DNA from: Neoarius graeffei
Taxonomy: Eukaryota > Chordata > Actinopteri > Siluriformes > Ariidae
Length of the DNA: 64,000 bases
Reading direction: 5' to 3'
Assembly: GCF_027579695.1 (NCBI RefSeq)
Contig: NC_083587.1
Span: forward strand, 1,689,001-1,753,000
The translations under genes were made by a program, and so were the position numbers. The notes under the pieces are model-generated. The model was not told the origin of the DNA and made no database searches. It worked only from the letters and a program-made list of their open reading frames with translations. Shown here piece after piece: positions 41,128 to 52,617 of this stretch (its first letter is position 1; every line of letters begins with the position of its first letter).

Positions 41128-43650
41128 CATGCTCCAGAACCTCGGCCGGAGCACTCCGGGAGCAAGCCGGAGCGAGCTGCTTAATTTGAGGGGGAGCAAG
41201 CTGGAGCGCGCTCCGGAACCTTGGCCGGAGCACTCCAGGAGCAAGCCGGAACACGCTGCTTAATTTGAGGGGGAGCAAGCCGGAGCGCGCTCCAGAACCT
41301 TGGCCGGAGCACTCCGGGAGCAAGCCGGAGCGCGCTCTGGAACCTCGGCCGGAGCACTCCGGGAGCAAGCCAGAGCGCGCTGCTTAATTTGAAGGGGAGC
41401 AAGCCGAAGCGTGCTCCAGAACCTCGGCCGGAGCACTCCGGGAGCAAGCCGGAGCGCGCTGCTTAATTTGAGGGGGAGCAAGCTGGAGCGCGCTCCGGAA
41501 CCTTGGCCGGAGCACTCCAGGAGCAAGCCGGAGCACGCTGCATAATTTGAGGGGGAGCAAGCCGGAGCATGCTCCAGAACCTCGGCCGGAGCACTCCGGG
41601 AGCAAGCCGGAGCGAGCTGCTTAATTTGAGGGGGAGCAAGCTGGAGCACGCTCCGGAACCTTGGCCGGAGCACTCCAGGAGCAAGCCGGAACACGCTGCT
41701 TAATTTGAGGGGGAGCAAGCCGGATCACGCTCCGGAACCTCGGCCGGAGCACTCTGGGAGCAAGCCGGAGTGTCCTGCTTAATTTGAGGGGGAGCAAGCC
41801 GGAGCGCGCTCCAGAACCTTGGCCGGAGCACTCCGGGAGCAAGCCGGAGCGTGCTCTGGAACCTCGGCCGGAGCACTCCGGGAGCAAGCCAGAGCGCGCT
41901 GCTTAATTTGAGGGGGAGCAAGCCGAAGCGCGCTCCAGAACCTCGGCCGGAGCACTCCGGGAGCAAGCTGGAGCGCGCTGCTTAATTTGAGGGGGAGCAA
42001 GCCGGAGCATGCTCCAGAACCTCGGCCGGAGCACTCCAGGAGCAAGCCGGAGCGCGCTGCTTAATTTGAAGGGGAGCAAGCCGAAGCGCGCTCCAGAACC
42101 TTGGCCGGAGCACTCCGGGAGCAAGCCGGAGCGCGCTCTGGAACCTCGGCCGGAGCACTCCGGGAGCAAGCCAGAGCGCGCTGCTTAATTTGAAGGGGAG
42201 CAAGCCGAAGCGCGCTCCAGAACCTCGGCCGGAGCACTCCGGGAGCAAGCCGGAGCGCGCTGCTTAATCTGAGGGGGAGCAAGCTGGAGCGCGCTCCGGA
42301 ACCTTGGCCGGAGCACTCCAGGAGCAAGCCAGAACACGCTGCTTAATTTGAGGGGGAGCAAGCCGGATCACGCTCCGGAACCTCGGCCGGAGCACTCTGG
42401 GAGCAAGCCGGAGTGTCCTGCTTAATTTGAGGGGGAGCAAGCCGGAGCGCGCTCCAGAACCTTGGCCGGAGCACTCCGGGAGCAAGCCGGAGCGCGCTCT
42501 GGAACCTCGGCCGGAGCACTCTGGGAGCAAGCCGGAGTGTCCTGCTTAATTTGAGGGGGAGCAAGCCGGAGCGCGCTCCAGAACCTTGGCCGGAGCACTT
42601 CGGGAGCAAGCCGGAGCGCGCTCTGGAACCTCGGCCGGAGCACTCCGGGAGCAAGCCAGAGCGCGCTGCTTAATTTGAGGGGGAGCAAGCCAAAGCGCGC
42701 TCCAGAACCTCGGCCGGAGCACTCCGGGAGCAAGCTGGAGCGCGCTGCTTAATTTGAGGGGGAGCAAGCCGGAGCATGCTCCAGAACCTCGGCCGGAGCA
42801 CTCCGGGAGCAAGCCGGAGCGCGCTGCTTAATTTGAGGGGGAGCAAGCCGGAGCACGCTCCAGAACCTCGGCCGGAGCACTCAGGGAACAAGCCGGAGTG
42901 CCCTGCTTAATTTGAGGGGGAGCAAGCCGGATCACGCTCCGGAACCTCGGCCAGAGCACTCCGAGAGCAAGCCGGAGCGCGCTGCTTAATTTGAGGGGGA
43001 GCAAGCCGGAGCACACTCCGGAACCTCGGCTGGAGCACTCCGGGAGCAAGCCGGAGTGCCCTGCTTAATTTGAGGGGGAGCAAGCCGGAGCGCGCTCCGG
43101 AACCTCGGCCGGAGCACTCCAGGAGCAAGGCGGAGCGCGCTCCGGAACCTCGGCCGGAGCACTCCAGGAGCAAGCCGGAGCGCGCTGCTTAATTTGAGAG
43201 GGAGCAAGCCGGAGCGCGCTCCGGAACCTCGGCCGGAGCACTCCGGAGCGCGCTGCTTAATTTGAGAGGGAGCAAGCCGGAGCGCGCTCCGGAACCTCGG
43301 CCGGAGCACTCCGGAGCGCGCTGCTTATTTTGAGGGGGAGCAAGCCGGAGCACGCTCCGGAACCTCAGCCGGAGCACTCCGAGAGCAAGCCGGAGTGCCC
43401 TGCTTAATTTGAGGGGGAGCAAGCCGGAGCACGCTCCGGAACCTCAGCCAAAGCACTCCGAGAGCAAGCCGGAGCGCGCTGCTTAATTTGAGGGGGAGCA
43501 AGCCGGAGCACGCTCCGGAACCTCGGCCGGAGCACTCCGGGAGCAAGCCGGAGCGCGCTCCGGAACCTCGGCCGGAGCACTCCGGGAGCAAGCCAGAGCG
43601 CGCTGCTTAATTTGAGGGGGAGCAAGCCGGAGCACCCTCCGGAACCTCGG
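41090..43650 (+). repeat. 2.56-kb two-module GC-rich minisatellite (A 45 bp, B 34 bp)
   Basis: Two modules share the start GGAGCAAGCCGGAGCGCGCT. Module A continues to CCGGAACCTCGGCC and CTCCG (45 bp); module B continues to GCTTAATTTGAGGG (34 bp). They alternate as AB (79-bp period), with about seven AAB units (124 bp) and two shortened ~68-bp units near 43187-43324. I count about 29 B modules. Module A contains self-complementary blocks (CCGGAGCGCGCTCCGG; CCGGAG..CTCCGG). The many overlapping minus-strand open frames, offset by 79 bp, are by-products of the repeat. Confidence 0.95.
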
Positions 43651-43658
43651 ACGTTGGC

Positions 43659-43702
43659 TCCGGCAGCTATTTACACTGGATCTGGTGTAAATAGCTGCCG
43701 GA
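43659..43702. other. Perfect 18-bp hairpin after the minisatellite
   Basis: TCCGGCAGCTATTTACAC (43659-43676) and its complement (43685-43702) around TGGATCTG. It borders the right end of the array as the 38-bp palindrome borders the left. Confidence 0.9.
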
Positions 43703-43904
43703 TCATAATTACAGTAAACTAGTAAATACAGTAAAGGAAAAACTTGAGACTGAAAGGTTTTAACAGTCATCCAAATGACTGAACGTAAACATTGCTACAG
43801 TAACATATGTTGTTGACATTAGCTAGTCAACAATAGCTACTACAGAAGAACAAAGAGGTTACAATGGGTTATTTTAACCTATTTGGTTACACACTCGCCG
43901 CCAC

Positions 43905-44120
43905 AGAATGTTAACAGCAATGTAATCCCTTTTCTGGCTAATTTTATTCGTCTTCCCTCCAACAAAGTGGTCACTACACAAGCGTTGGTATGCCGAGGGC
44001 TGCCAATCTTTCCTGTTAATGGCCGCTATCCATCTTCTCCATCGGGATCCGATAAAATGATAAACCTTGCCTTGTTTGTTGATGGTTACTACATCCAGGT
44101 GCACAACAATATAGTGGCAT
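43905..44120 (-). pseudogene. THAP zinc-finger domain, frameshifted
   Basis: Minus-strand ATG at 44120: MPLYCCAPGCSN (C-x4-C), LSFYRIPMEKMD (the HRFP-like position), then a stop after DSGH. The second half continues in another frame: RWIAAINRKDWQPSAYQRLC and SDHFVGGK, the C-x2-H pair. All four zinc ligands exist but in two frames. The upstream region (44121-44230) has GTGACGTCATGAC and a GC-rich start like a promoter. The sequence between 43703 and 43900 shows nothing else. Confidence 0.7.
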
Positions 44121-44252
44121 GATGGAAGTCTTGCTGAAAGTAAAAACTTTCTTTGCTGCCGTTCCTCAATGTTGGCTGTGGTAAACTACTGGTAGTACAT
44201 GTCCAAAATGGCAGCCGCGTTTGTCATGACGTCACGTGAAAAGGGTCCATAC

Positions 44253-44752
44253 TGGATCATTTGATATCCTACAAAAACAGTGTTCAGTTTGAGAACGATG
44301 CTTAAGAAGGTGTCTTCTGGACAACCTAATCAATGTAAAAGTTCTGGTACAGCCATTTTCATAACACTGAAAATATTCAGATGCCTAATTGGCACTGTGC
44401 ACCGCACATCCGTATTTTGCAGCGAAAACCAACATATGCTGTTTTATTCACATATTCAGTAGAGCTATTTGCTGTGGTCACATTAGTTACTGATGAATTC
44501 TCTGTAGTGTTTTAGAAATTGTGATCGGAGGGCAATTTTGGGAATGAGACTCGCAATGGGGCCCTCATCTAAAAGAAGAAAACTCTCCTCATCTACTGCC
44601 TCACCTGAAACACAGAAAACAGTAGTTGTACGTTGTGGGTCTTATAATGGCACAAATTATACAGCTAACCCACTGCGATCCCAGCCCTTATCCACAGACA
44701 CACAATACACATTTTACTGTGTATTATATTGGATACTATTGTTGATAAATAT
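44253..44752. other. No recognised gene
   Basis: A frame at 44538-44700 (MGPSSKRRKLSSSTASPETQ) is Ser- and Lys-rich but resembles nothing I know; it may be a chance frame. Confidence 0.5.
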
Positions 44753-45850
44753 CAAATCAAATCAAGTTTATTTGTATAGCGCTTTTAACAATAAACATTG
44801 TCGCAAAGCAGCTTTACAGAATTTGAACAACTTAAAACATGAGCTAATTTTATCCCTAATCTATCCCCAATGAGCAAGCCTGTGGCGATGGTGGCAAGGA
44901 AAAACTCCCTCAGACGACATGAGGAAGAAACATCGAGAGGAACCAGACTCAAAAGGGAACCCATCCTCATTTGGGCAACAACAGACAGCCTGACTATAAT
45001 ATTAACAGTTTTAACAGGTATAACCCTCAACTGTCCTCATGGGGCCGTCCTTCACAGGAGCGGTGCGATAAAACTCCGACCAGACACAGGGCACCAGGAT
45101 GGATCAAGCAGGTCCGAGGGGCAGAAGAGGCCAGCATCTCAATCCCAGGATCAACATGTAACTCAGAGGAACAGATTGGGGGGGGGGGGGGGGGGAGAGA
45201 GAGAGAAAGAAAACACGTTGTTAGGTATGCCCTAAAAATGTCAAGTATTAAATCTGTGTGGTAGGCTCGCAGAGACGAGAGTCTTTACATTAGGCATAAC
45301 ACACAACAATGGCATGTTAATATGGTAAAATATATCATGACCTGCTCTGGCTGGATGCTTGATTGGGTGATGGGAGCACACTCCTCAGCAATGATGAGAT
45401 GCAGATGGGACCCTTAGGGCTGGCCAAGACAATTCAGTTACATTTCACCGGGTCTGGGACATGCGACAGAATGTCTGACGGCCGATTCCCTGCAGGCTAT
45501 GATAGCCAGTCGAGGTCTCCACCCTCTCCACCAAAAGATTTCCTGTTGACTCCATGTAATTCAGAGGGACAGATTTGGGGTGGGGGGGAGGGAAAAAAAA
45601 CACAGGTTGTTAGGTATGCCCAATGTCACCTGAATAAGTAGGAACAGTATACATATTGCACCGAGTACAAGCAGGGACTCCGGCAACTAACTATGACAGC
45701 ATAACTAAAAGGAGAGAGCCAGAAGGTAACACAGGCATGAGGGAGCCCTGGGACATAAAGCAGCCAGCCACTACACCGTCAACAAACTCGAGTGAGCAAG
45801 CGAGTGGGGACTGACAGCATCCATACATCCCAGTTTACCAAAACACTCTA
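44753..45850 (-). mobile_element. L2 LINE 3'UTR fragment, reversed
   Basis: It matches 57487-58365 as reverse complement: it ends ATCAAGTTTATTTGTATAGC (complement of the L2 terminus) and includes TCCCCAATGAGCAAGCCTG and GGGGCCGTCCTTCACAGGAG. A second, shorter internal duplication of the CAGAGG..CAGATTTGGGG part is at 45350-45640. It stops at 45850, where another element is inserted, and resumes at 47117. Confidence 0.85.
45178..45195. repeat. Poly-G run
   Basis: About 17 consecutive G followed by AGA repeats, an expanded version of a G-rich spot in the L2 3'UTR. Confidence 0.9.
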
Positions 45851-47116
45851 TTGGCCCTTTTCCACTACCCTTTTTCAGCTCACTTCAGCTCGCTTCAGCT
45901 CACTTCAGCCCGACACGGCTCGCGTTTCGACTACCAAAAACCAGCACGACTCAGCTCGTTTCAGCCCTGCTTAGCCCCTAAAACTCGCACCGTTTTGGAG
46001 TGGGGCTGAAGCGAGCCAAGCCGTGCTGAGTGAGGCTGGAAGCGTGAGCAGACACTCCCCTGTGCACTGATTGGTGAGGAGGCGTGTCCTCACATGCCCA
46101 CACACGCCCCGCGAGCGCGCTGGGATCTGTAAACACTGCAAACCCGGAAGAAGAATAATTACGAATTACAAGAATTTCTGAAGCCTTATGCGCCTCGCCT
46201 CATCTATACGCTCTTGCCAGTATCTGTTGGCGTTGTCGGTGACAACAAGCCACAGCACCAAGACCAGCAACACTAACGACTCCATGTCCTCCATGTTTAT
46301 TGTTTACTATTCGGGTCGTGAGACTACCGCTTAAAAGATCACTGAATCAGTGACATACAGAGCATCGTGGACGAGTTCGCGGAGCGCAAGGCTCGCCGTA
46401 TGCCCTTCAAATAATGCGCGCAGTAGGCTATTGATGTTTTATTATGAGTCATGTACAGTATGTCGCCTAATGTTTTTTTGTTTGAGTTACATGTTCGTTT
46501 GAAGGACTTAATGTACAAAATAACATAGTTGCACCCCGTAGTGTTGAAATTGGTAAACACAGTGCATTCAGTGAGGTTTGCACCGCCCTCCTTTTATTTC
46601 TGACTCTTCCTGTCACCGTTGCAACCTCTGAGCGCTCATTCGTATGCCCTTCAAATAATGTGCGCAGTATAGGCTATTGATGTTTTATTATGAGCCATGT
46701 ACAGTATCCTAATGTTTTTTGTTTCTGAGTTACATGTTCGTTTGAAGGACTTGATGTACTAAATAACATAGTTGCACCCGGTAGTGTTGAAATTGGTAAA
46801 CACCGCAGTTGCGGACATTTTGTAGCCTAAAATGATGTTATGATAAGCTTTAATAAAATGCCCGGTCATTTGCCCCGCCCCCGGCCCGGCTCTGACTTGT
46901 TCCGCCACTGTCACTGATGTCACTGTTTGCGCTGCTTAACGACATCACGTGACGTCCACTCACTTTTGCTAACTCCACCCAATGTGTCCACCCACTTCCA
47001 GCCAGCACGGTTCAGCGCGGTTGTAGTCGAAATGCAACTTCAATAGCCCCGCTCAGCTCGACTCAGCTCGACTCGGCACGGCACGGCTCAGCCGCGTTTG
47101 TAGTGGAAAAGCGGCA
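45851..47116. mobile_element. hAT-related element with inverted ends, inserted in the L2 fragment
   Basis: The left end (TTGGCCCTTTTCCACTACC) and the complement of the right end (TGCCGCTTTTCCACTAC) are inverted copies, and both ends continue into CAGCTC/GAGCTG-rich sequence. L2 homology continues on both sides, with TA at each junction. Inside, ALLLFLTLPVTVATSERSF (plus, 46585-46645) is the hAT dimerisation signature, and IVDEFAERKARRMPF (46365-46410) resembles the C-terminal end of ZMYM1-like hAT proteins. A ~165-bp block is duplicated (46395-46560 and 46640-46802). Confidence 0.6.
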
Positions 47117-47150
47117 TAAATCTGAGGACCCTCCAGATCTACTCCTTTAT
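47117..47150 (-). mobile_element. Continuation of the reversed L2 fragment
   Basis: AATCTGAGGACCCTCCAGATC matches the complement of 57472-57492 and joins to 45850 once the inserted element is removed. Confidence 0.6.
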
Positions 47151-48720
47151 AAGTATTTATAAGTAAATATAAGTATTGTAGTTTTCCATTGCAGAAACTT
47201 CCAGCAATTACATGTTTACCTCCAAAACCATCTGTGAGCTCGTGAAGCTCCTATTTTGCAAGTTTGTTTTTGACACAGCTGTCCGTTTATATGCATACAA
47301 AGGCTGCAGGAAAAACACACATCTGTCAAAACAAAATCAACATGTCTGTCTCAATGAAGAAAAGTAGCAGCAACATGTCGTAACATTTGATGATATCTGT
47401 GTCAATACGAATAAGGATTGACATTCACCACCTGTATCACCATGCAAACTGGCTAACTGTGAATAAATTTTTCCCTGTAATTTTGCTGCCTTTACAGCAG
47501 GGAGAGTTTGTATAAGCACATCATAATATTACAACCCTTAACCTGTGTAGCTTTAAACTGCCCCCTTGCCAGTCGTCGTCTTTCCGGGCACAAAGACTGT
47601 TCATTGGGGAAAAAACAGTGCTTTTAAATGTAGTGTGACCCAGCAGCTGGGGTGTTTCGACTCAACAGCAGCCCAACAGCTGTGCAAAATTAGAAGTGAC
47701 CATGCCTGAGCACACTGGACAATGCCTAGCTGTTAAAACTACACAAAACTACACAACATGGTCGTCACAAACAAAGCATTATTTGTTTATGTTAATTAAT
47801 CAGATCATTCACAATCATCGCTGAAAATCAGCAGGGGAAGGAGCTTAGAAACAGCTGGTTATGGCTTGCGGTTCCTTGTCCCATTGACTGTCCATTCCCT
47901 TCCCTGTCGGTTCCCTTCTGTCTGTGGATCGCCACTCTGCTGATCCGCTGAAACCACTTTGTTTATTGCCCTCCAAAATCAGCCCTTTTCCAGTGCATTT
48001 TGAAAGATACTGGACAGGACAGTTGGAAGAATAGCTTTTTTTTTATTGTAATGTAGCGCAAATACTATAACGACCGATTTAAATGGACGCAGCTGCTGGG
48101 TAGATTGCATCATATCTGACTGTCCTCAACCACTAAGCCAGCAGCTGGGTTATAGAAAGCAACTCAGAATGAGTTAAAATAACCCAAGAATATGACCCCA
48201 CAGTCTCGACCCAGCGTTTAGGTTGGGGGAGGAAGAAAAACAAGGCAGCGTTTTTTCGAGGGTACTTGTGTGGTGAAGCGTCGGCTCTGTTAACAGTGTA
48301 CACAGACATCGGTGTGGATCAGAGCTGAGTGCCAGGCCGAGTAATAAGGTGATGTTCTGCGTTCTGCGACCTGTAACTGTAGTGGACCGAGGAGTTTAGA
48401 ATCCGGGCCTTGAAGCCACAGACGGGCTCAAAAGGGAACGCCAATGTTGCACAAACACAGAGTGCTTTTACTAACCTCATTACAGTGATGGCTGTTTGTT
48501 TGTTGACAGGGAGTAACTGCGCATGAGCAGACCATGATCTGTCGGCAGTTGTTTGCAGTTCGCTCAGCCCATCAAAATGGCGTAAAAAATAAATGTGAAT
48601 GATAATGTTTCTGTGCACAGAAAGGATGAAGAATGCGCTCGCCAGTGAAAAGCTGTGGCGTTCTGTTTCTTTTTGAATGTGTTTTACTGTGGGACCGTTG
48701 TTCTTAGGCCTGAGGCCCGC
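47151..48720. other. Gap before the histone cluster
   Basis: No gene recognised. GACCCAGCAGCTGGGG (47638) and its partner words CAGCTGCTGGGT (48090) and CCAGCAGCTGGGTTA (48138) look like MITE ends. Confidence 0.5.
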
Positions 48721-48730
48721 CCACTCCGGG

Positions 48731-48761
48731 TCTCAACTCGGTCCTGTAGAGAGTGTATAAA
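48731..48761 (+). promoter_or_regulatory. Histone H4 core promoter (H4 element and TATA box)
   Basis: TCTCAACTCGGTCC (48731-48744) resembles the H4-specific GGTCC element, twelve bases before TATAAA (48756-48761). The H4 start codon lies 60 bp further. The spacing is that of vertebrate H4 genes. Confidence 0.8.
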
Positions 48762-48802
48762 GGCTGTGGGCGCTGCGCAGTGACATGAGCTGAGCGGCTT
48801 GA

Positions 48803-49132
<330 letters not shown>

Positions 49133-49163
49133 ACGCTCCGACACTGAACCGCACCAACACAAC

Positions 49164-49179
49164 GGCTCTTTTAATAGCC
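49164..49179 (+). terminator. Histone 3' stem-loop of H4, one mismatch
   Basis: GGCTCTTTTAATAGCC, 31 bp after the stop. The canonical form is GGCTCTTTTAAGAGCC; the G-to-T change breaks the fifth stem pair. AAAGAGCTC downstream (49195) is the purine-rich element that would pair with U7 RNA. Confidence 0.88.
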
Positions 49180-49366
49180 ACCCAAATATCTACAAAGAGC
49201 TCTTTCTCCATGAGGTGGAGTAGTGCTTATAGGTTTTTTTTAATTAAACAAAGCTAAGCATATAAAACACCAGGCACAAGTAATATTTAATCGCTTCTAT
49301 ATGAATGTGTGTGTAACAGATGGTGGTTATTGAAATATAAGAATAGGGTGCATTTTACATGATATA

Positions 49367-50973
49367 CAGTGGTGCTTGAAAGTTTGTGAACCCTTTAGAA
49401 TTTTCTATATTTCTGCATAAATATGACCCAAAACATCATCAGAATTTCACACAAGTCCTAAAAGTAGATAAAGAGAACCCAGTTAAACAAATTAGACAAA
49501 AATATGATACTTAGTCATTTATTTATTGAGGAAAATGATCCAATATTACATATCTGTGAGTGGCAAAAGTATGTGAACCTCTAGGATTAGCAGTTAATTT
49601 GAAGGTGAAATGAGAGTCCGGTGTTTTCAATCAATTGGATGACAAATCAGGTGTGAGTGGGCACCCTGTTTTATTTAAAGAACAGGGATCTATCAAAGTC
49701 TGATCTTCACAACACGTTTGTGCAAGTGTATCATGGCACAAAAAAAAGGAGATTTCTGAGGACCTCAGAAAAAGCGTTGTTGATGCTCATCAGGCTGGAA
49801 AAGGTTACAAAACCATCTCTAAAGAGTTTGGACTCCACCAATCCACAGTCAGACAGATTGTGTACAAATGGAGGAAATTCAAGACCATTGTTACCCTCCC
49901 CAGGAGTGGTCAACCAACAAAGATCACTCCAAGAGCAAGGCGTGTAATAGTTGGCGAGGTCACAAAGGACCCCAGGGTAACTTCTAAGCAACTGAAGGCC
50001 TCTCTCACATTGGCTAATGTTAATGCTCATGAGTCCACCATCAGGAGAACACTGAACAACAATGGTGTGCATGACAGGGTTGCAAGGAGAAAGCCACTGC
50101 TCTCCAAAAAACTTGCTGCTTGTCTGCAGTTTGCTAAAGATCATATGGACAAGCCAGAAGGCTATTGGGAAAATGTTTTGTGGACGGCTGAGGCCAAAAT
50201 AGAACAATTTGGTTGAAATGAGAAGCGTTAAGTTTGGAGAAAGGAAAACACTGCATTCCAGCATAACAACCTTATCCCATCTGTGAAACATGGTGGTGGT
50301 AGTATCGTGTTTTGGGCCTGTTTTGCTGCATCTGGGCCAGGACGGCTTGCCATCATTGATGCAGCAATGAATTCTGAATTATACCAGGGAATTCTAAAGG
50401 AAAATGTCAGGACATCTGTCCACGAACTGAATTTCAAGAGAAGGTGGGTCATGCAGCAAGACAATGACCCTAAGCACACAAGTCGTTCTACCAAAGAATG
50501 GTTAAAGAAGAATAAAGTTCATGTTTTGGAATGGTCAAGTCAAAGTCCTGACCTTAATCCAATCAAAATGTTGTGGAAGGACCTGAAGCGAGCAGTTCAT
50601 GTGAGGAAACCCACCAACATCCCAGAGTTGAAGCTGTTCTGTATGGAAGAACGGGCTAAAATTCCTCCAAGCCGGTGTGCAGGACTGATCAACAGATACC
50701 GGAAACATTTACTTGCAGTTATTGCTGCACAAGGGGGTCACATCAGATACTGAAAGCAAAGGTTCACATACTTTTGCCACTCACAGATATGTAATATTGG
50801 ATCATTTTCCTCAATAAATAAATGACCAAGTATAATATTTTTGTCTCATTTGTTTAACTGGGTTCTGTTTATCTACTTTTAGGACTTGTGTGAAAATCTG
50901 ATGATGTTTTGGGTCATATTTTTGCAGAAATATAGAAAATTCTAAAGGGTTCACAAACTTTTAAGCACCACTG
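49367..50973 (+). mobile_element. Tc1-like transposon, copy 2, within the histone cluster
   Basis: 1607 bp, TA on both sides (49365-49366 and 50974-50975), same ~210-bp TIRs as copy 1 and over 90% alike by eye. It sits between the H4 3' end and the H2B 5' end, its right end only ~25 bp from the H2B TATA-like box. Confidence 0.95.
49733..50753 (+). pseudogene. Tc1 transposase, inactivated
   Basis: The A run after ATGGCACA is one base too long, shifting the frame at codon 5. The DNA-binding part follows (STVRQIVYKWRKFKTI). The first catalytic Asp is changed (WTAEAK). Stops follow at about 50214 and 50229. The later part (50290-50753) is open: QQDNDPKHTS holds the second Asp, and the third acidic residue is Lys (NPIKMLW), the same change as in copy 1. 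Confidence 0.9.
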
Positions 50974-50996
50974 TATATAATTCTCCAACAGTGCTG

Positions 50997-51005
50997 TGAA
51001 TATAA
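50997..51005 (+). promoter_or_regulatory. TATA-like box of H2B
   Basis: GAATATAAA lies about 60 bp before the position where the H2B ATG should be. No CCAAT box is left, since Tc1 sequence begins just upstream. Confidence 0.5.
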
Positions 51006-51062
51006 AACGGCAGGAAGGGAGACAAAGCGAGGCGGAGGGGAAGGAAGTGGGCGGAGCGGTAG

Positions 51063-51431
51063 GAGCCACCTAAAAGCGCGCCCAAGAAGGGCTCCAAGAA
51101 AGCCGTGACCAAGGCGGCTGGTAAAGGAGGCAAGAAGTGCAGAAAGTCCAGGAAGGAGAGCTACGCTATCTACGTGTACAAGGTCCTGAAGCAGGCTCAT
51201 CTCGACACCGGCATCTCGTCTAAGGCTATGGGCATCATGAACTCCTTCGTCAATGACATTTTCGAGCGTATCGCCGGTGAGTCCTCTCGTCTGGCTCACT
51301 ACAACAAGCGCTCCACCATCACCTCCAGAGAGATCCAGACTGATGTGCGCCTTTTATTGCCTGGCGAGCTGGCCAAGCACGCCGTGTCCGAGGGCACAAA
51401 GGCCGTCACCAAGTACACCAGCTCCAAGTAA
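51063..51431 (+). pseudogene. Histone H2B pseudogene without start codon
   Basis: The frame [20 protein letters not shown] begins at 51063, but the codons that should read Met-Pro are GGT-AG, so no ATG exists before the core domain (the first in-frame ATG is within SKAMGIMNS). The rest is open to TAA at 51429. Changes in conserved positions include KKCRKSRKE (Arg to Cys, a CpG-type change), [10 protein letters not shown] (VHP to AHL), ESSRLAH and [10 protein letters not shown]. The insertion of Tc1 just upstream and the lost start make it non-functional; the stem-loop remains perfect. Confidence 0.9.
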
Positions 51432-51468
51432 AGTGCACTGCTGCTGCGGCCGCCTTCAGCAACCTAAC

Positions 51469-51484
51469 GGCTCTTTTAAGAGCC
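51469..51484 (+). terminator. Histone 3' stem-loop of H2B
   Basis: GGCTCTTTTAAGAGCC followed by ACCCA, perfect consensus, 37 bp after the stop. AGAAGAGC at 51499 fits the U7-pairing element. The spacer 51505-52127 shows no gene. Confidence 0.95.
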
Positions 51485-52127
51485 ACCCACTTTCTCATAG
51501 AAGAGCAAATTCGTGTGTGTCTCTCTGTGCTGTTTCTTTGTTTTATAATAAATGCAGAATTGAATAAATATTTATTTACGGGAGATACAGCGAGAACAGT
51601 TGCCACATCAGGAAAACCAACCTCCATCAATGAGTAAATAAAGGAGCTATTTTACTTACAAAGCGAAAATAACCGAGTAAAAATCATATGGGTGCTGCAC
51701 TGAGTTATTTAAAATGTTTTATTTGTCTCTGTGGATAAATGGAAATCTGCCTTGTGACAATGTCCATTGTTAAAAACACAAAACGTGTGTGAAGTGATAA
51801 ATGTATTGAAATACCAACAAGGATTTGTTCTTGATACATATAGACCAATTATTAAATACAGCATTACCTTTGCTCATTTCCAAGCAGCGGAGAAAACTTT
51901 CTGCTTCTCTCTTCTGATTACTGAAGCGGCGCTCAGACACCACAATATCTAAAAGGACGGGGACAAAAACCTGTCAGTCAAACCGCGAGGAGTTCTAGAA
52001 CTCTGGCCACTGTGTCCTAACAGCTGTTCTGTTTCACTGCTCCGACTCCACTCGAACCGTGAGCTCAAACAGAACAGTGTTCCATGCAGGGGATGGAGAC
52101 GGGCTCGTTTCTGTGAGACAGTGAGGT

Positions 52128-52143
52128 GGCTCTTAAAAGAGCC
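52128..52143 (-). terminator. Histone 3' stem-loop of H3
   Basis: GGCTCTTTTAAGAGCC on the minus strand, perfect, 27 bp beyond the H3 stop. Confidence 0.95.
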
Positions 52144-52170
52144 TTTGTGTGCGTTAGACGGAGTCCGCGT

Positions 52171-52476
<306 letters not shown>

Positions 52477-52480
52477 TCAC

Positions 52481-52617
52481 AGATGAGAAACAGAATAAAT
52501 GGCACCGGCGGACACTGGCTTTTTCAACTCTAACAGCGCCCTGCACTCATTGGGCGTCTTGAACGCGGTCGCCTGTCATTGGAGAGAACGCGTTGCGTCA
52601 CCTATTCGCTATTGGAC
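52481..52617 (-). promoter_or_regulatory. Histone H3 promoter (CCAAT boxes, TATA-like box)
   Basis: On the minus strand: CCAAT at about 52613, 52578 and 52549, then a TTTATT TATA-like box near 52495, about 40 bp before the ATG. Three CCAAT boxes are typical for core histone promoters. 52620-52960 shows no other feature. Confidence 0.7.

Larger units (their letters stand above)
40783..44252. mobile_element. Putative THAP-type DNA transposon with internal minisatellite
   Basis: Left end (40780-40835) and right end (44188-44252, reversed) share GACCCTTTTCA, GTGAC, ACGCG and CCATTTTGGAC in the same order, about 70% alike over 55-60 bp. Coding pieces point inward from both ends: a short plus-strand exon at the left and a THAP domain at the right. 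The middle is the 2.6-kb minisatellite. I see no target duplication, so the exact ends and even the mobile nature are inference. Confidence 0.45.

Noticed and set aside
41102-43625. Many overlapping minus-strand open frames of 73-152 codons with ACSRSAPAEV-type repeats
   Set aside because: They are offset by the 79-bp repeat period and exist in all three frames; the DNA is a minisatellite with a GC-rich unit, with no start context or conserved protein.
41090-43650. CRISPR-like array
   Set aside because: Eukaryotic context, no unique spacers; the whole unit repeats and two modules alternate.
44538-44873. Novel Ser/Lys-rich protein gene
   Set aside because: The frame runs into the reversed L2 fragment after ~70 codons; no splice or promoter evidence.
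51105-51431. A functional short H2B beginning at 51105
   Set aside because: The codon there is GTG, not ATG; the first in-frame ATG is deep in the histone fold.
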